Shown here piece after piece: positions 24,835-33,368 of a stretch of DNA of 64,000 nt. Both the position numbers and the translations under genes were made by a program. Under the pieces are notes generated by a model. That model saw only the letters and a program-made list of their open reading frames with translations. It had not been told where the DNA came from and made no database searches. Within the stretch, counting starts at the first letter, position 1, and every line of letters starts with the position of its first letter. Origin of the DNA: VRUE01 sp963718755 (GTDB lineage Bacteria; Actinomycetota; Thermoleophilia; Solirubrobacterales; 70-9); the NCBI GenBank assembly GCA_963718755.1, contig OY970376.1:558001-622000 (forward strand). The letters run 5' to 3'.

Positions 24835-27681
24835 TCAAGCCCCATGACACTTCTTGAACTTTTTCCCGCTGCCGCACCAGCACGGATCATTCCTGCCGAT
24901 TTCTTTCTCGCGCTCGTCCTTAACCACGGTCTCGACCACCTCCGGCGCCGGAGCACCGTTGCCGCCGCCCCCGGGCCTGGCGGTGCCTTCGGTGACACTG
25001 ACGCCGCCCCCGGCGGCGACCTCTTGCAACGCTGAGGGCTGCGCGTCGGGCGTGCCGCCGGAGTAATCGAGCGCCGTCGGGGCGCCACCGTTGCCGCCGA
25101 AAGCGCCATCGAGCTGGGACGGATCGACTTCGATTTCGGCGTTGAAGACCAGTTTGCTGAATTCCTCCCAGATCGAGTGCATCAACTCCTCGAACATGGA
25201 AAAGCCTTCGTTTTTGTAGGCGACCAGCGGGTCGATCTGTGCGAAGCCACGCAGGTGGATGCCCTCGCGCAGGTAATCCATGTCGTAGAGGTGCTCGCGC
25301 CAGCGGCTGTCGATGACCTGGAGCAGGATCGAGCGCTCCAGGTAGCGCATCAGCTCCTCGCCCAGCTTCTGCTCGCGATCGTCGTAAGCGCTCATCGCGT
25401 CTTCGTCGAGGGAGTCCTTGAGCTTTTCGCGGTCGACCATCTCCGGCGCCATCGAGCCGACCTCGGTGCCCACCGGCCAGATCTGCCGCAGCTGCTGCTC
25501 CATGCCGAGCATGTCCCACTCGTCGAGGTCGTCGCCGGGCGTGTACTCGTCGACGAAGCGCTCGATGACCCCCTCGAGCTCGTCGCGGGCGATGTCCGAC
25601 ATGTCGCGGCCTTCGAGGATCTCGCGGCGGTATTTGTAGACGACGCGACGCTGCTCGTTCATCACGTCGTCGTACTCGAGCACGCGTTTGCGGATCAGGA
25701 AGTTCTGTTCCTCGACCTTCTTCTGCGCACCCTCGACCGTTTTGGACAGCATTTTCGCCTCGAGTGGCATCTCCCCGCCGTCCTCGTCGACGGGTCCAAG
25801 CCGGTCGAGAATTTTGAAGATCCGGTCGCCGGCAAAGAGGCGGATCACGTCGTCTTCGGCGGAGAGGAAGAAGCGCGTCTCGCCAGGGTCTCCCTGTCGA
25901 CCCGAACGACCCCGCAGCTGGTTGTCGATGCGCCGCGATTCGTGGCGCTCGGTGCCGCAGATGTAGAGGCCGCCGAGCTCACACACTTCCTCGGCCTCGG
26001 CCTTGCACTGCGGCGCCAGCTCAGCGATCTTCGCCTCCAGTGCCTCCTCGTAGCCCTCGTCGTCCGGGTTCAGGCTCTGCTTCTTCAGCTCTTTGTGGGC
26101 CAGGTGCTCGGAGTCTCCACCAAGCTTGATGTCGACGCCACGCCCAGCCATGTTGGTCGCGATCATCACCGCGCCCTTGCGACCGGCTTCGGCGATCCGC
26201 TCGCCCTCTCGTTCGGCGTGCTCTGGCTTGGCGTTCAGCACCGCGTGCTCGACCCCGTGCCGTTTGAGCTCGCCGGAGATCATCTCCGAGACCTCGACCG
26301 AGACGGTGCCGACAAGGATCGGCTGGCCCTTCTCGTGGCGGGCCATGATCTCCTCGAGAACCGCCTTCCACTTGCCGTCTTTCGTTTTGAAGATCTGGTC
26401 GTTTTGGTCGGCGCGAACCATCGGTTGGTTGGTCGGGACCTCGACCACCGGCACCTTGTAGATCTTCATGAACTCGGTGGCCTCGGTCAGGGCCGTGCCG
26501 GTCATGCCGGAAAGCTTGTCGTAGAGGCGGAAGTAGTTCTGCAGGGTGATCGTCGCCAGGGTCTGGTTCTCCTCGCCGATCGGTACCCCCTCCTTCGCCT
26601 CGACCGCCTGGTGCAGACCCTCTGACCAACGCCGCCCCTCGAGGATGCGGCCGGTGAACTCGTCGATGATCATCACCTGGCCGTCGACCACGGCGTAGTC
26701 CTTGTCCTTCTTGTAGAGCGACTCGGCCTTGAGCGCCTGACTCAGGTGGTTGACAAGCGTGCCGTGCTCGCTCAGATAGAGGTTGTCGACGCCGAGGAAC
26801 TCCTCGGCGCGCTTTACGCCGCGCTCGGTTGGGGAGACCGTCTTGTGTTTCTCGTCATATTCGTAGTCGTACTCGGCCTCGGAGGTGTCTTTCGATTCGC
26901 CCAGGGATTTCAGCCGGTCTTTGGCCGGGACCGCGTCCATCTGACGTGCCAGGCGGGCGAACTGGTAGTAGATCTGGGCAGCCTGTTCGGGTGCGCCGGA
27001 GATGATCAGCGGCGTTCGCGCCTCGTCGATCAGGATGTTGTCGACCTCGTCGACGATCGCGAAGTGGTGGCCGCGCTGGACGCAGTGCTCGAGCGATTCG
27101 GACATGTTGTCGCGCAGATAGTCGAAGCCGAACTCGGAGTTGGTGCCGTAGACGATGTCGCAGGCGTATTTGACCTGGCGGGCGGCGTGATCGTCGGAGT
27201 CCTGGATTGAGGCAACGCTGACGCCGAGGGCGTCGTAGACCGGCTTCATCCATTCCGCGTCGCGGCGCGCCAAGTAGTCGTTGACGGTGACGACGTGGAC
27301 GCTGTCGCCGGCCAGCGTGTTGAGGAAGGCTGCCAGGGTCGCGGTCAGCGTCTTGCCCTCGCCGGTCTTCATCTCGGCGATCGCCCCGTCGTGCAGGACC
27401 ATGCCGCCGACCAGCTGCACGTCGAAGTGGCGCTGGCCGAGGCTGCGCCGCGCCGCCTCGCGGGTCAGTGCAAAGGCCTCGGGCAGGAGGTCGTCGAGCG
27501 ACTCCCCCCCGCGGGCGCGCTCACGCAGCGAATCTGCCTCCGGACGCAGCTCCTCGTCGCCGAGCAGCTCCATCTCGGGCTCGATCCTGTTGATCGTCGC
27601 GGCGCGCTTCTCATACGCCTTGAACTTGCGACCCTCTCCCACGCGCAGGGCGCGCGTGACCATGTCCCTGGCATTCGCCAT
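24835..27681 (-). CDS. secA: Preprotein translocase ATPase SecA
   Basis: 948-residue motor of the Sec export system. Markers: Walker A MKTGEGKTLTATLA (about 105), DEVDNILIDEARTPLIISG, the preprotein cross-linking region, TNMAGRGVDIKLGG, RGRSGRQGDPGETRFFLS, and a C-terminal zinc-binding site CWCGSGKKFKKCHG that binds SecB or ribosomes. The C-terminal linker (about 865-925) is Gly/Ala-rich. Full length. hpf lies 49 bp upstream, the family 1 repeat lies just after the stop. Confidence 0.98.
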   Translation of the reverse strand: MANARDMVTRALRVGEGRKFKAYEKRAATINRIEPEMELLGDEELRPEADSLRERARGGESLDDLLPEAFALTREAARRSLGQRHFDVQLVGGMVLHDGAIAEMKTGEGKTLTATLAAFLNTLAGDSVHVVTVNDYLARRDAEWMKPVYDALGVSVASIQDSDDHAARQVKYACDIVYGTNSEFGFDYLRDNMSESLEHCVQRGHHFAIVDEVDNILIDEARTPLIISGAPEQAAQIYYQFARLARQMDAVPAKDRLKSLGESKDTSEAEYDYEYDEKHKTVSPTERGVKRAEEFLGVDNLYLSEHGTLVNHLSQALKAESLYKKDKDYAVVDGQVMIIDEFTGRILEGRRWSEGLHQAVEAKEGVPIGEENQTLATITLQNYFRLYDKLSGMTGTALTEATEFMKIYKVPVVEVPTNQPMVRADQNDQIFKTKDGKWKAVLEEIMARHEKGQPILVGTVSVEVSEMISGELKRHGVEHAVLNAKPEHAEREGERIAEAGRKGAVMIATNMAGRGVDIKLGGDSEHLAHKELKKQSLNPDDEGYEEALEAKIAELAPQCKAEAEEVCELGGLYICGTERHESRRIDNQLRGRSGRQGDPGETRFFLSAEDDVIRLFAGDRIFKILDRLGPVDEDGGEMPLEAKMLSKTVEGAQKKVEEQNFLIRKRVLEYDDVMNEQRRVVYKYRREILEGRDMSDIARDELEGVIERFVDEYTPGDDLDEWDMLGMEQQLRQIWPVGTEVGSMAPEMVDREKLKDSLDEDAMSAYDDREQKLGEELMRYLERSILLQVIDSRWREHLYDMDYLREGIHLRGFAQIDPLVAYKNEGFSMFEELMHSIWEEFSKLVFNAEIEVDPSQLDGAFGGNGGAPTALDYSGGTPDAQPSALQEVAAGGGVSVTEGTARPGGGGNGAPAPEVVETVVKDEREKEIGRNDPCWCGSGKKFKKCHGA

Positions 27682-27730
27682 GGACCAAGGGTAGCGATGG
27701 CGGCGCTACCGCCTCAGGCTCAGCTCGGGC

Positions 27731-28084
27731 TCAGGTTTCGACGGTGCGGCCGCGCATCTGGTTGACGAGGCGCCTCGTCTGGCGACGCTTCCGGCGCAAT
27801 GCTCGATGTTTCTTGACCTGGCGGCGGATGTCCTCGGCCAACTCGTGGATCGTGTGGGCCATCTCCGGGGAGGCCTCCTTCGCGTGCAAGGTCACTCCCT
27901 TGAGCCGCAGCGTCGCCTCGGCGACCTGGCTGTCGGCGATCGCCGGATTGCGCTCCTCCCAGACCGTGACGTCGAGAGTGGCCAGCTCAGAGACCTGCCT
28001 GCCGACTCTGCGGAATCGCTTCAGGACGTGTTCCCGAAGCTCGTCATCGATCTCGACGTTGCGCCCACGCACCTCGATCCGCAT
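27731..28084 (-). CDS. hpf: Ribosome hibernation-promoting factor (short HPF/YfiA-like)
   Basis: 117-residue HPF/RaiA-family protein that binds the small subunit in the mRNA/tRNA channel in stationary phase. MRIEVRGRNVEIDDELREHV is the usual start, followed by a double beta-alpha fold with LDVTVWEERNPAIADSQVAE. It lacks the C-terminal dimerisation domain of the long form, and ends in a basic KKHRALRRKRRQTRRL tail. The start at 28084 has a clear GGAGG 7 bp upstream. Placed directly before secA, as in many Gram-positive genomes. Confidence 0.9.
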   Translation of the reverse strand: MRIEVRGRNVEIDDELREHVLKRFRRVGRQVSELATLDVTVWEERNPAIADSQVAEATLRLKGVTLHAKEASPEMAHTIHELAEDIRRQVKKHRALRRKRRQTRRLVNQMRGRTVET

Positions 28085-28160
28085 ATTGGCCTCCTGGGTT
28101 TTGGGTCTCCCGATGCTACGCCTGTACCCGCTGGCGGGCAAGAGCAAATCGACAGACGCC

Positions 28161-28772
28161 TCACAGGCGTCGTGTGAAGGTGATCGCCACGATCCGGACG
28201 GCTCCAGCTTGGCGAAGGGCTCGGGCGCAGGAGGAGAGGGTGGCGCCGGTGGTTAGGACGTCGTCGATCAGCAGGACACTGCGCGGAACCTCGCCTTTCG
28301 CCCGGATGCGCGGTGGGTGGCCTATGCGCTGTGCGCGGCGCTTGCCCACCTGGCGGCCGCCGCCGCGACGACTGAGACAAGCGCTGAGGGGGAGCTCGGT
28401 TCGCTGGGCCAGGGCCGCCGCGATCTCGGCTGCTGGGTCGAAGCCGCGGATTGCCGAGCGCAGGGGTGCGGTTGGGACGGGGACGATCGTGCCGCTGAGC
28501 ATGGTGCCCGGAGCAAGCCAGTGAATTCGTTCTGCCATCAGGCCGGCGACCGGGAGCAGGCGACGGAACTTGAGGGCGGCAATCAGGTCGCGAGCTACGG
28601 CCTCGTGCGGTGCCGATGACCAAGCTCGATCGAGTCCCGCGGCACCGACGCCCAGCAAAGGCTCGGTCGCGGCAAGTCGCCGGGCGCAGCGGCTGCAGAG
28701 GGTCGCTTGCTGTCGACAGCCTCGCCCGCACGCGGCGCAAAGAGGCGGGACGAGGGCGTGGAGAAAGCTCAC
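28161..28772 (-). CDS. comF: ComF family phosphoribosyltransferase-like protein
   Basis: 203-residue ComF-type protein. An N-terminal zinc-ribbon (PPLCAACGRGCR ... LCSRCARRL) precedes a phosphoribosyltransferase fold with the PRPP loop VLLIDDVLTTGATLSSCARA (about 165-185) and the GFDPAAEIA region. ComF proteins act in competence or recombination; other competence genes are not in this window. GTG start at 28772. It precedes hpf-secA on the same strand. Confidence 0.9.
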   Translation of the reverse strand: MSFLHALVPPLCAACGRGCRQQATLCSRCARRLAATEPLLGVGAAGLDRAWSSAPHEAVARDLIAALKFRRLLPVAGLMAERIHWLAPGTMLSGTIVPVPTAPLRSAIRGFDPAAEIAAALAQRTELPLSACLSRRGGGRQVGKRRAQRIGHPPRIRAKGEVPRSVLLIDDVLTTGATLSSCARALRQAGAVRIVAITFTRRL

Positions 28773-28828
28773 CCGCCGATCGTTGGCGAGCGTGGCGCGC
28801 GCGTGGCGCGCCGAAGGTCAAATTTCCG

Positions 28829-29839
28829 TCAACTCTTCGCTACGCGACCTGCGATGCCGCCGACAAGGATCGCCGCGGGAGACAGCTCCGCCCCTTCGAG
28901 CAGGATCGAGTCGCGGATACACGCCCCATCGCCGACCCGACAGCCGTCACCGATGATCGCCGGTCCCTCGATTTGCACGTCAGCGCCGATCTCGACATCA
29001 GCCCCAACCAGAACCGGCGCGGTCACCTCAGCTCCGTCCAGCGAACTCGCCGCCCAAACGCCCTCCTCCACCTGCGGTGCCCCAGGCTCGACCTTGACCG
29101 CTCCGTGGAGCGCGTCGAGGTTGCCCTGGCGCACCTCGTCGAGATTGCCGATGTCGTTCCAGTAGGCGTCGACCTCGTGCGAGTAGAAGGGCACATCCGC
29201 CTCCAGCAGGGCCGGGAAGACGTCCTTGGCCCAGTCGGCGAACTCCGGCGGGTCGTCGGGGCCGGCGTCGTTGCTCGTTCCCGGCTCCGGGAAGTAGTCG
29301 AAGACCTCGGCGCGGAACATGTAGATGCAGGTGTTGGCGAGGTCGGAGAGGGCTTCGGCGGGGTCGGGCTTCTCCTGGAACCCCTGGATTCGACCGTCGC
29401 CCGCGGCGATCACGACGCCGAACTGATCGGTGTCGGCAACCCGTTTGGTCGCCATCGTGACCAGACCGTCGTGGGATTCGTGGAACTCGCGCATGGCCGT
29501 GAAGTCGATGTCGGTGAGCGCGTCCCCGGCAACGACGAGGAACGAGTCGCCGAGGAAATCGGCGACGTTGCGGACCCCGCCGGCGGTGCCGAGCAACTGC
29601 TCCTCATGGCTGTAGGTGAGCTCCAGGCCGAAGTCCGAGCCGTCGCCGAAGTGGCCTTCGATCAGCTCGGGGAACCAGTGCAGGTTGGCGATCGCCTCGC
29701 GGAATCCGTGCCGAGCCAGCAACCGAGCCGCGTGCTCCACCACCGGCCGGTTCAACACCGGCACCATCGGCTTCGGCATGCCGTAGGTGAGCGGCCGCAG
29801 CCGGGTGCCGAGCCCGGCTGCGAGGATCATCGCGCGCAT
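28829..29839 (-). CDS. NDP-sugar nucleotidyltransferase with left-handed beta-helix tail
   Basis: 336-residue GT-A fold nucleotidyltransferase. The signature LAAGLGTRLRPLTYGMPKPM is at residues 6-25 and the metal Asp in VVAGDALTDIDF near 105. The C-terminal part (about 255-330) has hexapeptide-like repeats (APVLVGADVEIGADVQIEGP) forming a trimerisation beta-helix. It resembles mannose-1-phosphate guanylyltransferase or glucose-1-phosphate thymidylyltransferase; a second gene of the same kind lies at 32385, so the sugar cannot be fixed. Neighbouring genes make cell-surface polysaccharide precursors. Confidence 0.85.
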   Translation of the reverse strand: MRAMILAAGLGTRLRPLTYGMPKPMVPVLNRPVVEHAARLLARHGFREAIANLHWFPELIEGHFGDGSDFGLELTYSHEEQLLGTAGGVRNVADFLGDSFLVVAGDALTDIDFTAMREFHESHDGLVTMATKRVADTDQFGVVIAAGDGRIQGFQEKPDPAEALSDLANTCIYMFRAEVFDYFPEPGTSNDAGPDDPPEFADWAKDVFPALLEADVPFYSHEVDAYWNDIGNLDEVRQGNLDALHGAVKVEPGAPQVEEGVWAASSLDGAEVTAPVLVGADVEIGADVQIEGPAIIGDGCRVGDGACIRDSILLEGAELSPAAILVGGIAGRVAKS

Positions 29840-29873
29840 CGAATTAGGTGCCCTGGCCCCAGCTCGCTAGGTA

Positions 29874-31292
<1,419 letters not shown>

Positions 31293-31347
31293 CGGTTCCT
31301 TTCGTCTATCCGGGTCCCGGCGAAGGATAGGGGGAAACGCTTAGGCG

Positions 31348-31397
31348 GACGTGCCGGTGCGGAGAGGTCCATATGGGCACCGGAGCACCGGCACGTC
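31348..31397. repeat. Family 2 inverted-repeat element, copy 1
   Basis: A perfect 13-bp stem GACGTGCCGGTGC (31348-31360) with GCACCGGCACGTC (31385-31397); the inner 24 nt contains CCATATGG. The sequence GGACGTGCC ... CCATATGGG ... GGCACGTCAGC is shared with 49673-49722, but the rest of the stem differs and remains complementary. The TGA stop of the isomerase gene (31396-31398) is the first codon of the element in the minus direction (TGACGTGCC). Confidence 0.75.
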
Positions 31398-32382
31398 AGC
31401 GGTCGCCCAGGGCGGCCTTGAGGCCGTCGATGGCGTCGATCGGCAGCGGGTCGACCCCGCGGGCCTCAGCAATTGCCAGCGAGACCAAGTCTCCGAGCAT
31501 TACGGTCCAGAGCAGGCGTTCGGTGGACGTCTCGCCGGCCGCCTCGACCCGAATTGCCAGCGCTCCGGATGTGTCGATCGCCTCGGCGGTCAACTCGAAG
31601 CGGCGCTTGACCCGAGGGTGCTGGTCGGCATCCTCGAGCAGCACCGCCGCATGCGTGCCAACCCCCGGCGCCTCCCCACTCCAACCGCAGATCTCGTTGT
31701 GGTTTGCCTCCGGCAGCTCGGAGTAGAAGGCAGCCAGCTTTGCGTTCTCGTTGAGCTGCGTCTTCCAGCGGCGCGCCGCAGCCGCGGTCGCAGCAGCGCC
31801 GTAGACAACCGGCACGGCACCGCTGAGCTGGGCGGCGATCTCGGCGGCGGTGTGCTGGAGATCGGCCCTGCGCTCCTCGAGGAAGTCCGCGGCGCCCTCG
31901 AGCTCGTCGGCGATCCGCGGTGCCGCGCCAACCCGGCCGGCGACCTCCGCGGCGCAGACCAGCATGTACGCGACAGCGGTGCGAGGTGCGGGCAGCAGTC
32001 CCGGCAGGCCGATCACCGGGTCGCCAGCCGAGCGCGCCGCGTCGACGAGCGCGCCGCCGGTGCTGGCGACGACCCGGCGCGCTCCGATGGCCTCGGCTGC
32101 AGCGAAGCAGGACAGGGTCTCCTCGGTCTCGCCCGAGTAGCTCGAGCAGAGCACGGCCCACTCGGGGGTCACCCAGCTCGGCAGCTCATACCCACGCACG
32201 GTCAGCAGCGGCCGCGAAAGACGGTCGCCGAGCGCCGCCGCGGCGAGGTCGCCGCCGATCGCCGAGCCGCCCATGCCGCAGACGATCAAGCCGGCGGACT
32301 CGCCTGCCCCCAAACGGGCGGACTCGACCCGCCAGAGCGCGTCGCGCAGGTGCTCGGGGATGGCGAGGATCTCGTCGAGCAT
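31396..32382 (-). CDS. Bifunctional phosphoglucose/phosphomannose isomerase (SIS domain)
   Basis: 328-residue SIS-domain isomerase of the PGI/PMI type found in Archaea and Actinobacteria. CGMGGSAIGGDLAAAALGD, CSSYSGETEETLSCFAAAE and a catalytic-type ENAKLAAFYSELPEANHNEI near residue 205 are typical. It would interconvert fructose-6-phosphate with glucose- or mannose-6-phosphate, feeding the nearby nucleotidyltransferases and GDP-mannose or UDP-glucose pathways. It starts 2 bp after the next gene upstream, indicating one operon. Confidence 0.88.
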   Translation of the reverse strand: MLDEILAIPEHLRDALWRVESARLGAGESAGLIVCGMGGSAIGGDLAAAALGDRLSRPLLTVRGYELPSWVTPEWAVLCSSYSGETEETLSCFAAAEAIGARRVVASTGGALVDAARSAGDPVIGLPGLLPAPRTAVAYMLVCAAEVAGRVGAAPRIADELEGAADFLEERRADLQHTAAEIAAQLSGAVPVVYGAAATAAAARRWKTQLNENAKLAAFYSELPEANHNEICGWSGEAPGVGTHAAVLLEDADQHPRVKRRFELTAEAIDTSGALAIRVEAAGETSTERLLWTVMLGDLVSLAIAEARGVDPLPIDAIDGLKAALGDR

Positions 32383-32384
32383 GG

Positions 32385-33365
32385 CTACGCCGGCACCTCT
32401 TCGCCCTCAGCCACCACTGCACCTTCAAGCAGGCCACCCGGTCCGATTTCGGCCCGAGGCGAGAGGATCGAGTTGATGACGCGAGCTCCCTCGCCGACCG
32501 TGCTGCCGGTGAGGAGCACCGAGTCGATGACCTCCGCCCCAGCCCCGACGCGGCAATCAGGGCCGACAACGGCGCGTGGTCCAACCTTTGCCCCCGCCAC
32601 GTCGGCACCAGGATCGATCAGCAGGCCGGGCTCGTCGGGTTCGACCCGCGTCGCGACCCGACCTTCGAGGATGTCCCAGCTCGCCTGCAGGTAGCGCTCC
32701 GGCGTGCCGATGTCCATCCAGTAGCCATCGAGCAGCAGGCCGTGCAGTCCCTCGCCGACCAGGCGGGGGAAGACGTCGCGCTCGATCGAGACCTTCTCCC
32801 CGGCGGGGATCAGATCGAGCACGGAACGCTCCAGCAGGTACATGCCCGCGTTGACCTCACCGGGCCTGCGCTCGCCGGTCTTCTCGAGGAACTCGAGGAC
32901 CGCATCTTCCTCTCCGCGCTGGACCAGTCCGAAGGCAGCGGAGTCCTCGACCGGATGCAGCCCGATCGTCGCCGCCCGGCCCTCCCCGTCGTGCGCGCGC
33001 TGCAGGGCGCTCAGATCGAGGTCGGTGAGCACGTCCCCGTTGAGCGCGAAGAAGCGCTCCTCCAGCTCGTCGCCCAGCTCGTCGGCGGCGAAGCGGATCG
33101 CGCCGGCAGTTCCCAACGGCTCGGGCTCGACCACGTAGCGAATCCCCACCCCGGCCCGCTCCTCCTCGCCGATCAGCGCCTCGCGCAGGACGTCGGGCAG
33201 GAAACCGCAGGCGAGAACCACTTCGGTCACACCGTGCCCGGCGAGCCACTCGATCATGTAAGCGAGAAAGGGCCGATCGACCAGAGTCAGTGCCGGCTTC
33301 GGCGTCTTCTCGGTAAGCGGCCTCAGCCGAGTTCCCTCGCCGCCGACCAGAATGATCGCCTGCAT
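32385..33365 (-). CDS. Mannose-1-phosphate guanylyltransferase-like nucleotidyltransferase
   Basis: 326-residue GT-A nucleotidyltransferase: VGGEGTRLRPLTEKTPKPAL at residues 7-26, FALNGDVLTDLDLS near 108, DIGTPERYLQASWDIL near 224, and a C-terminal hexapeptide beta-helix with GADVAGAKVGPRAVVGPDCR. The subgroup resembles ManC/GMP-type enzymes of actinobacteria. The final Mannose-versus-glucose specificity is not shown. It overlaps the operon with the isomerase (2-bp gap) and lies 3 bp after the UDP-glucose dehydrogenase gene. Confidence 0.87.
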   Translation of the reverse strand: MQAIILVGGEGTRLRPLTEKTPKPALTLVDRPFLAYMIEWLAGHGVTEVVLACGFLPDVLREALIGEEERAGVGIRYVVEPEPLGTAGAIRFAADELGDELEERFFALNGDVLTDLDLSALQRAHDGEGRAATIGLHPVEDSAAFGLVQRGEEDAVLEFLEKTGERRPGEVNAGMYLLERSVLDLIPAGEKVSIERDVFPRLVGEGLHGLLLDGYWMDIGTPERYLQASWDILEGRVATRVEPDEPGLLIDPGADVAGAKVGPRAVVGPDCRVGAGAEVIDSVLLTGSTVGEGARVINSILSPRAEIGPGGLLEGAVVAEGEEVPA

Positions 33366-33368
33366 GCG

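Noticed and set aside
31293..31347. Possible SAH riboswitch before ahcY
   Set aside because: The gap is only about 55 bp and shows a simple CTATCC/GGATAG hairpin without the conserved SAH riboswitch core; not supported.
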